From: CAZNDN01 sp964571815
Lineage (GTDB): Bacteria > Fibrobacterota > Chitinivibrionia > Chitinivibrionales > WJKA01
Direction of reading: 5' to 3'
Assembly: GCA_964571815.1 (NCBI GenBank)
Contig: CAZNDN010000022.1
Location: 1-40,312, forward strand
Length of the DNA stretch: 40,312 nucleotides
Positions 32,380 through 39,089 of the stretch are shown here, in pieces; the first letter of the stretch is position 1; each line of letters begins with the position of its first letter. The translations under genes were made by a program, and so were the position numbers. Below the pieces are notes generated by a model. That model had not been told where the DNA came from, ran no database searches, and was given only the letters and a program-made list of their open reading frames with translations.

Positions 32380-33342
32380 TCAGGCGTCGGCCTCCTCGGA
32401 GAGCTGTTCGTAGAATGCCCGAAAGTCGTACTTCGCCGGATCGTCCTCCGGAAGGTCCATTTGTTTCATGGCGTCCCGGGGATGAAGGTTGAGCATGCCG
32501 GAGAGCATATACGGTATGGAATAGCCCCAGGTCATCTCGCTGCGCATGGGAAGAATCGTGCTGCCGATGACTTCCAGCACCGGACGGATATCGAACTTGG
32601 GGTTCTTCAGGAACCCCATAAGCAGTTCGAGCGGACAATTGCCGGCCGCCCGGCCCAATCCGTAGAGAGTGCCGTCGACATAGTTGGCATTCTTGATGAT
32701 CCCCTCGATCGTATTGGCGTAAGCGAGCTGCTGCTGGTTATGGCAGTGAATTCCCACTTCCCTGGTCTTGAGATGCTTCTGATACTTCTCGACAAGGAAA
32801 TCGATATCCTCGCTGTAGAGGGACCCGAAGCTGTCGACGATATAGCAGGCGATGACGCGGGATTCCTCCTCGATCTGCTGCAGCGCTTCGTCCAGCTCAC
32901 GATCGAGCGCGTGGGAAATGGCCATAATATTGATCGTAGCCTGATACCCTTTGTCCACGGCCGTGTTGGCAAGGTGAATGGCCTTGTCGATATCCTTCAC
33001 GTAGGTTGCCACCCGGATGAGGTCGACCACGCTCTCGGAACGGGGAAGAATATCCTCCGCCACAGCCTTGTGCGCATCCTGCATGATCGCAAGCTTTGTC
33101 GACGTTTCAACGCCTTCGACGGCCTTGCGCAACATATCGTCGTCGCAGAAACGCCATGGACCATACTTCTCACGCGAGAAATGCTGTGTGCTGTTGCGAT
33201 ACCCCAGCTCAATGTAATCCACGCCCGCTTCACACAGGGCCCGGTATACCGAACGAACCGTGTCGAGCGAAAAACGTGAGTCATTCATCAGACCACCGTC
33301 ACGAATCGTGCAATCCACTACCTTGATTTCGGGTCGAAACAT
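32380..33342 (-). CDS. DRE-TIM (HMGL-like) aldolase domain protein
   Basis: 320 residues from ATG at 33342, with GAGGGA about nine bases upstream; a much longer frame overlaps the GT4 promoter and has no family signal. The start VVDCTIRDGG carries the family signature (Asp10, Arg14, Asp15: metal and substrate binding), LCEAGVDYIELGYRNS follows, and later the His-x-His metal motif appears in GIHCHNQQQLAYANTIEGI, with GLGRAAGNCPLELLMGFL. This layout matches 4-hydroxy-2-oxovalerate / HMG-CoA lyase-like aldolases and the less characterised 'aldolase catalytic domain' branch; no acetaldehyde dehydrogenase partner or DmpG-type C-terminal domain is seen. Substrate unknown. Convergent with pheA, divergent from the GT4 gene. 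Confidence 0.85.
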   Translation of the reverse strand: MFRPEIKVVDCTIRDGGLMNDSRFSLDTVRSVYRALCEAGVDYIELGYRNSTQHFSREKYGPWRFCDDDMLRKAVEGVETSTKLAIMQDAHKAVAEDILPRSESVVDLIRVATYVKDIDKAIHLANTAVDKGYQATINIMAISHALDRELDEALQQIEEESRVIACYIVDSFGSLYSEDIDFLVEKYQKHLKTREVGIHCHNQQQLAYANTIEGIIKNANYVDGTLYGLGRAAGNCPLELLMGFLKNPKFDIRPVLEVIGSTILPMRSEMTWGYSIPYMLSGMLNLHPRDAMKQMDLPEDDPAKYDFRAFYEQLSEEADA

Positions 33343-33463
33343 GATGTGTCCCTCGGGTTCAGGGAAAAGGGAAGGCAAACCTGGTACTGAATCTGAAAAA
33401 TACATCCTTTCCACTCCGGGGCCGCCTCGCCGCTCCCCGGCCGGGTGCTCCGCCCGGGGGAAG

Positions 33464-33493
33464 TGGAAGAAAGAGGGGAGTTGATGATATAAT
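33464..33493 (+). promoter_or_regulatory. Promoter implying a leaderless mRNA for the GT4 gene
   Basis: A perfect TATAAT (33488-33493) ends seven bases before the ATG at 33501, with TGGAAG (33464-33469) as a weak -35 at 18 bp. The predicted start of transcription (33500-33501) coincides with the start codon, and there is no Shine-Dalgarno sequence in between. Confidence 0.55.
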
Positions 33494-33500
33494 AAGCGAT

Positions 33501-34628
33501 ATGAGTGCCGGTGCCTATCCCTCAACCGCCCTGATCCACGAATGGCTCGTGACCGTGGCCGGCGCCGAGAGCGTGCTGAAATCCATCTACACGCTCTTCC
33601 CGGGAGACATTCACACTCTCTTCTACGATCCCCGGGAAATGGCCGGCACCCCCTGGGAACACACCACCGTGAAGACATCCCTGCTCCAACGCATGCCTCT
33701 TGCGCGGAAGAAACACCGGATGTACCTGCCCCTCTACCCCATGGCCGTCGAACAGTTCGACCTCCGCGACTACAAGCTCATTATCTCTTCCTCCTATGCG
33801 GTAGCCAAAGGGGCCTTGAGTTCCTCGGACCAGCTCCACATCTGCTACTGCCACACACCCATGCGATACGTGTGGGACCTGACGTTCCAGTATCTGGAGA
33901 CCTCGGGTCTTTCCCGGGGCGCGGCGAGTTTCCTGGTGAGGATGATATTTCATTACATTCGAATGTGGGACCAGCTTACTTCCATCAGAGTCAACAAATT
34001 CATCGCCAATTCGTACTACATCGCCCATCGAATCTGGAAATGTTACAACCGGAGCGCGCGCGTGGTCTACCCGCCGGTCGACGTTGAAAGGTTCACGGTC
34101 GGCGACAAGCGTGACAACTACTTCATTACCGTATCGCGCCTGGTTCCCTACAAGCGTATCGACCTGATTGTGAAGGCATTCAACGAGTTGAAGCTGCCGC
34201 TGTTGATCATTGGTGAGGGTCCCGCCCGGGAATCTCTTCGTCGTAGTGCCGGAAAGAATATAACGCTGCTGGGTCATCTGCCCACCGACACAATGGATGA
34301 ATATGTGCGCAAAGCGCGGGCATTCGTGTTCTCCGCCGAAGAAGACTTCGGGATTGTCAATGTTGAGGCCCAGGCCTCGGGTACACCGGTCATTGCCTAC
34401 GGGCGGGGCGGAGCGCTGGAAACCGTTGTCGAGAACGAAACGGGAATCTTCTTCTACAAGCAGGACGTGCCCAGTATGATCGATGCAATCAAGCGGTTCC
34501 TGCACAATGAAGACCGTTTCGATCCGTGGCGGATCCGCCGCAACGCCGAACGGTTTCCACGGGCGCGGTTCGAGAAGGAGTTCGGCGAAGCGGTTAACCG
34601 GGCGTGGGATGAATTTCCTTACAAGTGA
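33501..34628 (+). CDS. Glycosyltransferase family 4 protein
   Basis: 375 residues. Two-lobed GT-B enzyme. The N-terminal acceptor lobe begins ALIHEWLVTVAGAESVLKSI, with HICYCHTPMRYVWD and KFIANSYYIAHRIWKCYN. The C-terminal nucleotide-sugar lobe has YPPVDVERFTVGDKRDNYFI, SRLVPYKRIDLIVKAFNEL, LLIIGEGPARESL and the retaining GT4 motif with two Glu seven apart (SAEEDFGIVNVEAQASGTPV), then GGALETVVENETGIFF. Relatives act in O-antigen, capsule or exopolysaccharide synthesis with GDP-mannose or UDP-sugar donors. No other polysaccharide genes sit next to it. It is probably translated from a leaderless transcript. Donor and acceptor cannot be told. Confidence 0.92.
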   Translation: MSAGAYPSTALIHEWLVTVAGAESVLKSIYTLFPGDIHTLFYDPREMAGTPWEHTTVKTSLLQRMPLARKKHRMYLPLYPMAVEQFDLRDYKLIISSSYAVAKGALSSSDQLHICYCHTPMRYVWDLTFQYLETSGLSRGAASFLVRMIFHYIRMWDQLTSIRVNKFIANSYYIAHRIWKCYNRSARVVYPPVDVERFTVGDKRDNYFITVSRLVPYKRIDLIVKAFNELKLPLLIIGEGPARESLRRSAGKNITLLGHLPTDTMDEYVRKARAFVFSAEEDFGIVNVEAQASGTPVIAYGRGGALETVVENETGIFFYKQDVPSMIDAIKRFLHNEDRFDPWRIRRNAERFPRARFEKEFGEAVNRAWDEFPYK

Positions 34629-34753
34629 GGCGTTCTTTCTCCCGCGCGCTCTCTCCGGCTCGCGGGGAGCGCACGGTAGGCTTCACGACCCCGCCGGAAG
34701 ACCGTTCCGTGGTCGATACCATCACGATATGCCCCCCCCTTCGGTGTTCGCAC

Positions 34754-35374
34754 TCATGGTAATTGTCGGCCACTCACCGCGATAATCGCAATGGTGAACA
34801 AGCTCGTCGCCACGGCAACGGCGCCATAGGCTACGTAGGGCTCCATCGGGTTTTTTGCCGGGGGAGGCGATGCCTCAAGAGGCTTCCAGAGAATCACGCG
34901 GAGTGTTCGTTGGCCGACTTTCTCGGCTTTGTAGTGCCAGACATCGTCGAGCGGAATCAACAAACGCGCCTGCCGGCCGGTGATCGACTTCATCGACGAA
35001 GTGTTCACAACCTGCAGATCCACAAAAGGTTCACTTCCCAATTGTCTCCGCGGGAGAGACGCTCGAAGATGCGTGTCGTAGAGTTCGACAACCAACGCGG
35101 TATCGATACGGTCGAAATAGACCCAGTAGCGGCCGGGGAGCGTACTGAAGGTAAGATCGAGAGTGTACAGAAGACGTTTCTCCTCGACCTGCGGCGCGCG
35201 ACCGGGGCTCACCGACTCGACACTGAGCGTGTCAACTGTGGGTCCTCCCGCCGCCGCAACGGCGTGAATGCCCGACAGAACCAGTGCAACCGTTCCGGCG
35301 ACCGCGATGGGTCTCCGGAGGCGCCTCCCGCCAAAGCCTCCGGGAATGAAAAAACACCTGTTCGATTTCACCAC
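34754..35374 (-). CDS. Membrane protein with AMIN-like beta domain
   Basis: 206 residues taking GTG at 35374, with AGGGA eight bases upstream; the longer frame has no ribosome site and reads over the promoter. The N-terminus has a basic stretch and hydrophobic core (RPIAVAGTVALVLSGIHAVA), a signal peptide or anchor. The middle (YTLDLTFSTLPGRYWVYFDR, ALVVELYDTHL, RQARLLIPLDDVWHYK, RTLRVILWKP) has the strand order of AMIN domains, which in other proteins bind peptidoglycan or localise secretion and division proteins. A C-terminal membrane helix (YVAYGAVAVATSLFTIAIIAV) follows. The AMIN assignment is tentative. Transcribed from a near-consensus promoter with a ~190-nt leader. Confidence 0.6.
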   Translation of the reverse strand: MVKSNRCFFIPGGFGGRRLRRPIAVAGTVALVLSGIHAVAAAGGPTVDTLSVESVSPGRAPQVEEKRLLYTLDLTFSTLPGRYWVYFDRIDTALVVELYDTHLRASLPRRQLGSEPFVDLQVVNTSSMKSITGRQARLLIPLDDVWHYKAEKVGQRTLRVILWKPLEASPPPAKNPMEPYVAYGAVAVATSLFTIAIIAVSGRQLP

Positions 35375-35527
35375 AGTCGTTGTCCCTGGTCCCGCCGGTC
35401 GCGGCCGATTATTCCGTGCCTGAGCCCGGTGAACAAAGTTTGAGTACGGGGCACTGACCGTTTCCCGCCCGTACCCCTCGCTCATCGCGGTCGATACCGG
35501 GTTGTGCACTGATCGCGCTTTCCCTCG

Positions 35528-35562
35528 GTTCTCTTCAATATACTCTGTTCTCTTCAATATAC
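35528..35562. repeat. Tandem 16-bp direct repeat at a transcription start
   Basis: GTTCTCTTCAATATAC occurs perfectly at 35528-35543 and again at 35547-35562, a 19-bp period. It lies immediately downstream of the minus-strand -10 at 35568-35573 and covers the predicted transcription start. Two copies on about the same helical face suggest a regulator site or a leader RNA element. Confidence 0.75.
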
Positions 35563-35567
35563 GATTA

Positions 35568-35596
35568 ATTATACGCCTTCGAACGCACGCGGGCAA
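35568..35596 (-). promoter_or_regulatory. Near-consensus promoter of the AMIN-like gene
   Basis: Minus strand: TTGCCC (35596-35591), 17-bp spacer, perfect TATAAT (35573-35568). Predicted start near 35561, about 190 nt before the GTG at 35374. The tandem repeat at 35528-35562 follows at once. Confidence 0.7.
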
Positions 35597-35823
35597 GACA
35601 GCCGGTTCTTCGATCCGGGGGCATAATCGGTGCGGCACTCTTTTCCACCCCTGGAACACGATCGGTCCGGCGCCCTCATCGCGCCGGTTTCTTCGCTTAA
35701 TTAGCCAATGGGGCACGATGTATTTTTTTTGTTTTCGTTTTGGAGCATATCCGGCGGTTCGTGACAACGAACCGCAAAACCGATCATTCTTCGATATTCC
35801 GTAACCCTCTCGAGTCCCTTCCG
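35597..35823 (+). promoter_or_regulatory. Region upstream of the hisN-like gene
   Basis: Holds a perfect 7-bp hairpin, CCGGCGC (35667-35673) with GCGCCGG (35681-35687), followed by a short T/C stretch, and a T-rich tract at 35721-35741. The hairpin is upstream of the hisN-like gene with no plus-strand gene before it, so it may be a leader attenuator or a stray terminator. No clear -35/-10 pair is seen. Confidence 0.4.
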
Positions 35824-36591
35824 ATGTCCTATTCCAACGAGTTGGATATTGCCCGACGAGCCGCGCACAAGGCCGGTGAACTGCAGATCAAGCATCGGCA
35901 AAAACCGATGGGCGCCATGGACCGCAAATACGACCGTTCGCCGGTCACCGAAGTTGACCGCCGTTGCGAAGAACTCATTATGTCTAACATATCCAGGCGA
36001 TTCCCGCGTGACGGCCTGCTGGGAGAAGAATCGGGCGAGGTGAGTGGAGAAAACGGCCGGCGATGGATAGTGGATCCTCTCGACGGCACACGGCCGTACG
36101 TGAGGGGTATACGGACGTACGGAACACTCATAGCCCTTGAGGACGACGGGCAACCGGTGGTCGGTGTTATCCATCTGCCGGCGCTTTCGGAAACCTACTG
36201 GGCGGCCCGAGGCAGCGGTGCCTTTCTCAATGCCAGACCTATCAGGGTATCCTCGGAGAGCGACCTGCGCCTCAGCATGGGAAGCGCACTGGGTCCCGTC
36301 TGGGATGAGAATGATACAAACGCCTCAGGCTTGCGGCGTCTTCTGGGCAAACTGGACTATGCTTACGGGTTCATGGATTCCTATTCGTACGCATCCGTGG
36401 CTTCCGGCAGGCTCGAAGTGTGTATCAGCCTGCTGGACAAGCCCTGGGATTGCGCCGCTCCCGCCTGTATTGTGCGTGAAGCGGGAGGGCGAATGACCGA
36501 TATCAACGGTACCGAATCCATCCACGAGGGAACGGTGGTCATGTCCAACGGCGCCGTTCATGAAAGTGTGCTTGAGTTTTTCCGTCGGTAA
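35824..36591 (+). CDS. Inositol monophosphatase family phosphatase, HisN-like
   Basis: 255 residues from ATG at 35824, where family homology begins; in-frame TTG and GTG codons upstream (35740, 35761) are possible but the added residues look non-coding. No Shine-Dalgarno sequence is evident. Metal-binding motifs of the IMPase superfamily are present: GLLGEESG (Glu68, Glu69), WIVDPLDGTRPY (Asp84, Asp87) and LDKPWDCAAPACIVREAGG with the third Asp. The segment DGTRPYVRGIRTYGTLIALE matches the HisN-type histidinol-phosphate phosphatases more than inositol phosphatases (DGTxxFxxGxPxxGTLIAL), so a role in histidine synthesis is likely but other small sugar phosphates remain possible. It precedes lepB by 12 bp. 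Confidence 0.85.
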   Translation: MSYSNELDIARRAAHKAGELQIKHRQKPMGAMDRKYDRSPVTEVDRRCEELIMSNISRRFPRDGLLGEESGEVSGENGRRWIVDPLDGTRPYVRGIRTYGTLIALEDDGQPVVGVIHLPALSETYWAARGSGAFLNARPIRVSSESDLRLSMGSALGPVWDENDTNASGLRRLLGKLDYAYGFMDSYSYASVASGRLEVCISLLDKPWDCAAPACIVREAGGRMTDINGTESIHEGTVVMSNGAVHESVLEFFRR

Positions 36592-36603
36592 GGGAGGAAC
36601 GCT

Positions 36604-37749
36604 TTGGCCGCATCCAGAGAAGTCGACAAAGGCGGCAGACGATCGGAGACATCGGGGCTGCTGCACTTCGGCAGAGATATGGTTTCCGCGCTGGCAATGG
36701 CCCTGATTGCGATTGTGTATGTGATTCAGGCATTTCGAATCCCGACGGGCTCAATGGAGAAGAGTCTTCTGGTGGGTGATTTCCTGCTCGGGCTCAAATT
36801 CGTGTACGGAGCCCCACTGCTGCCTTTCGACACGTTCGGTACGTTTGCCAAATTTCCCGCCCTGGCCGATCCCAGGCCGGGCGATGTAGTCATTTTCAAG
36901 TATCCGGGAACCGACCGCAAGGATTATATCAAGCGTTGTGTCGCGGGTCCGGGGCAGACTGTCAGGATCGAGGGTAAGAACCTGTATGTTGACGGAAAGG
37001 AAGCGATACTGCCGCCGCGGGGCCGGCATATCAGGGGAGGCAGAGTCCCGGTAGCCGGTCTTCCTTTCAACACCCGGCTCATGGATTTCAAGCCTCTTCG
37101 TATACCGGCGAGGGGAGATACGATCCGTGCCGACACCCTGGAGGTCAGGGAGTTCCATTTTCTCAAACAGCTCGTGCTGCAGGAGCACCCTCTGAAAAGG
37201 GTGCGAGCGGAATATCAATTCTACCTCGACGGCGGGTTCGTACGAAGCTTTGACTTCGAAGGCGAAGACAACTGGACGCGGATCGCGTACGAAATCGAAA
37301 TGATCCGCCGGCGTCTGAAGCAGGAGAGACCGGACGCGGCGGTTGAAGTGCGCAAGCTTCTGTACCTGGGGGACGAGCGGATCCAACGCTACGTTGTGAA
37401 AAACGACAACTACTTCATGATGGGGGACAATCGGGACAACTCAACCGACTCACGATTCTGGGGATACCTCAATCGAAGGTTCGTGAAGGCAAAGGCGTTC
37501 ATTCTCTATTTCTCTCTTGACAAAGACGTCCCGTTCTTCCTGTTGCCGCTCAAAATCCGGTGGGGACGAATCGGCATGCTCATTCGTTCCTGGGACGGCG
37601 GCATTCCGCCTCCCCCGCAATCAGGCATTCCCTCGATCACTCCTGAAGGTTCTTCATCAGCGGCGGCTGCCCCGTCGTTCCTACCACATCCCGCCACAAC
37701 GAGCTTTCGGGGTCAACCGTGTTTCGTCGGGAGACGGCCGGCGGGATAG
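36604..37749 (+). CDS. lepB: Signal peptidase I with unusual C-terminal extension
   Basis: 381 residues from TTG at 36604; GGGAGG lies seven bases upstream. Removes signal peptides of exported proteins at the outer face of the inner membrane. One membrane anchor (ALAMALIAIVYVIQAF) leads directly to the catalytic box IPTGSMEKSLLVGD with Ser50, then DYIKRCVAGPG with base Lys110, and near residue 272 the MMGDNRDNSTDSRFWG box. A long insertion (about 120-255) holds charged helices, as in Bacteroidetes-type enzymes. The family normally ends near RWGRIGMLIR; here the frame runs about 55 residues further through a Pro/Ser/Ala-rich tail (PPPPQSGIPSITPEGSSSAA) and overlaps the end of the convergent phosphofructokinase gene by 113 bp. 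The tail may be a genuine extension or the result of a lost stop codon. Confidence 0.93.
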   Translation: MAASREVDKGGRRSETSGLLHFGRDMVSALAMALIAIVYVIQAFRIPTGSMEKSLLVGDFLLGLKFVYGAPLLPFDTFGTFAKFPALADPRPGDVVIFKYPGTDRKDYIKRCVAGPGQTVRIEGKNLYVDGKEAILPPRGRHIRGGRVPVAGLPFNTRLMDFKPLRIPARGDTIRADTLEVREFHFLKQLVLQEHPLKRVRAEYQFYLDGGFVRSFDFEGEDNWTRIAYEIEMIRRRLKQERPDAAVEVRKLLYLGDERIQRYVVKNDNYFMMGDNRDNSTDSRFWGYLNRRFVKAKAFILYFSLDKDVPFFLLPLKIRWGRIGMLIRSWDGGIPPPPQSGIPSITPEGSSSAAAAPSFLPHPATTSFRGQPCFVGRRPAG

Positions 37750-38965
37750 GGATGTGCACGAAGTGGCCGTTGACCAGGCCGATCAGGACTTCCGTCTTGC
37801 CTGCCATTGCGGCATGTGCGGCGTTGGCGCCCAGACGAGTGCAATACAGGGAGTCGCCGGGATTGGCCGGAGCACTCCGGATGATATAGCTGGGGTCGAT
37901 ATATTTGATCGTAACCGGAATGTTCTCGGCGGCAAAACAGGCGGCAATCCTGTCCTTCAGCAATTCGCCGATATTGCCCAGCCTGCGGTTGCCCGATGCG
38001 TCCGTCTGCCGCAGCGGCTCCATGAGTTCCTGCCCCGCTCCTTCGGCAACAAGAATCACCGCATGCCTTCGACGGTGCAGGCGCTCTTTGAGATGAGCAA
38101 GCAGACCACTCTCCCCTTCGAGGTCGAAGGGGACTTCGGGAATCAATACGTAGTTGACATCGCTCATCGACAGGGCCGTATGGGCGGCGATGAAGCCCGA
38201 CTCCCGTCCCATTACCTTCACCAGCCCCACTCCGTTGATCGCATCGGAGGCTTCCACGTGCGCCGCCGAAACCGCGCGGACCGCTTCCGCTACCGCCGTG
38301 TCAAAGCCGAACGAACGCTGGACAAAGCTCAGGTCATTGTCGATGGTCTTGGGGACGCCCACAACGGAGATTCGGTAGCCCCGTGTTGCCGCTTCCCTGC
38401 TGATGGCCAGCGCACCGCGCTGCGAGCCGTCGCCGCCAATCACAAAAAGCATGTTCACGTTCATTTGTTCCAGACAATCCACGATCTCGGCGGTACGCAT
38501 ACCGCCCCCGCGCGAGGAGCCCAGCACCGTGCCCCCCATCCGGTGAATGCCCATCACTTCGTCGGGAGTCAACTGCTTCGGGGCAAGCCCGTATTCGGGA
38601 AGAAAACCCACGTAGCCATTGCGTACACCGCTTATTCTCCGCACTCCGTAATCGTGCCAGAGCGTCATCACTACCGCCCGGATCACATCGTTGAGCCCGG
38701 GGCACAATCCACCGCAGGTAACCACGGCCGCGTGCACTTTGGCGGGGTCGAAATAGATCAACTCCCTCGGTCCCGCTCTCTGGACCAGATTGTCCTTGCC
38801 GCACTGAATAGCCGTGCACGACGCCGAAGTTTCGATAGTGTAGAGTACACACTGATCGTCGGCAACGTAGTTGGCAATGTAATCGTCGAGCCGCTTCGAA
38901 AGACCCAAGGGGGACTGTCGTCTGGGCTCTCCCAGCGTGGGAATGGTGAAATCGAGCCGGTTCAC
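37637..38965 (-). CDS. ATP-dependent 6-phosphofructokinase, plant/kinetoplastid-type
   Basis: 442 residues from GTG at 38965, GGAGG eight bases upstream. Phosphorylates fructose 6-phosphate in glycolysis. The N-terminal part carries the plant-type signature QRAGPRELIYFDP and VVTCGGLCPGLNDVIRAVV, then the phosphate-donor motif FVIGGDGSQRGA (Gly180 at the position that is Asp in PPi-dependent enzymes) and VPKTIDNDLSF (Lys206, where bacterial ATP enzymes have Gly), followed by VKVMGRESGFIA and the late substrate helix. Gly plus Lys at those two places is typical of the plant / trypanosomatid ATP-dependent group, not of classic bacterial PfkA. ATP use is therefore the best prediction, but it needs an assay. 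Its 3' end overlaps lepB; it is divergent from the partial lipoprotein gene. Confidence 0.9.
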   Translation of the reverse strand: MNRLDFTIPTLGEPRRQSPLGLSKRLDDYIANYVADDQCVLYTIETSASCTAIQCGKDNLVQRAGPRELIYFDPAKVHAAVVTCGGLCPGLNDVIRAVVMTLWHDYGVRRISGVRNGYVGFLPEYGLAPKQLTPDEVMGIHRMGGTVLGSSRGGGMRTAEIVDCLEQMNVNMLFVIGGDGSQRGALAISREAATRGYRISVVGVPKTIDNDLSFVQRSFGFDTAVAEAVRAVSAAHVEASDAINGVGLVKVMGRESGFIAAHTALSMSDVNYVLIPEVPFDLEGESGLLAHLKERLHRRRHAVILVAEGAGQELMEPLRQTDASGNRRLGNIGELLKDRIAACFAAENIPVTIKYIDPSYIIRSAPANPGDSLYCTRLGANAAHAAMAGKTEVLIGLVNGHFVHIPIPPAVSRRNTVDPESSLWRDVVGTTGQPPLMKNLQE

Positions 38966-39089
38966 GAACTTTGCCTCCTCCCGCCCGGATTACAGGGCCG
39001 ATTGTGATCCCCGGCCGACGCAACCAGCGGATCCTGTTGACGACTTCGTACGACGGCGAGGGATATGAATGTATTTTTGCCCCTCCACA

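Noticed and set aside
34629..34753. Possible terminator between the GT4 and AMIN-like genes
   Set aside because: Only a 6-bp GCGCTC/GAGCGC stem with a 15-nt loop and no T tract.
37517..39007. Plus-strand frame of 496 codons opposite the phosphofructokinase gene
   Set aside because: Antisense artefact, Arg/His/Gly-rich, no start signal.
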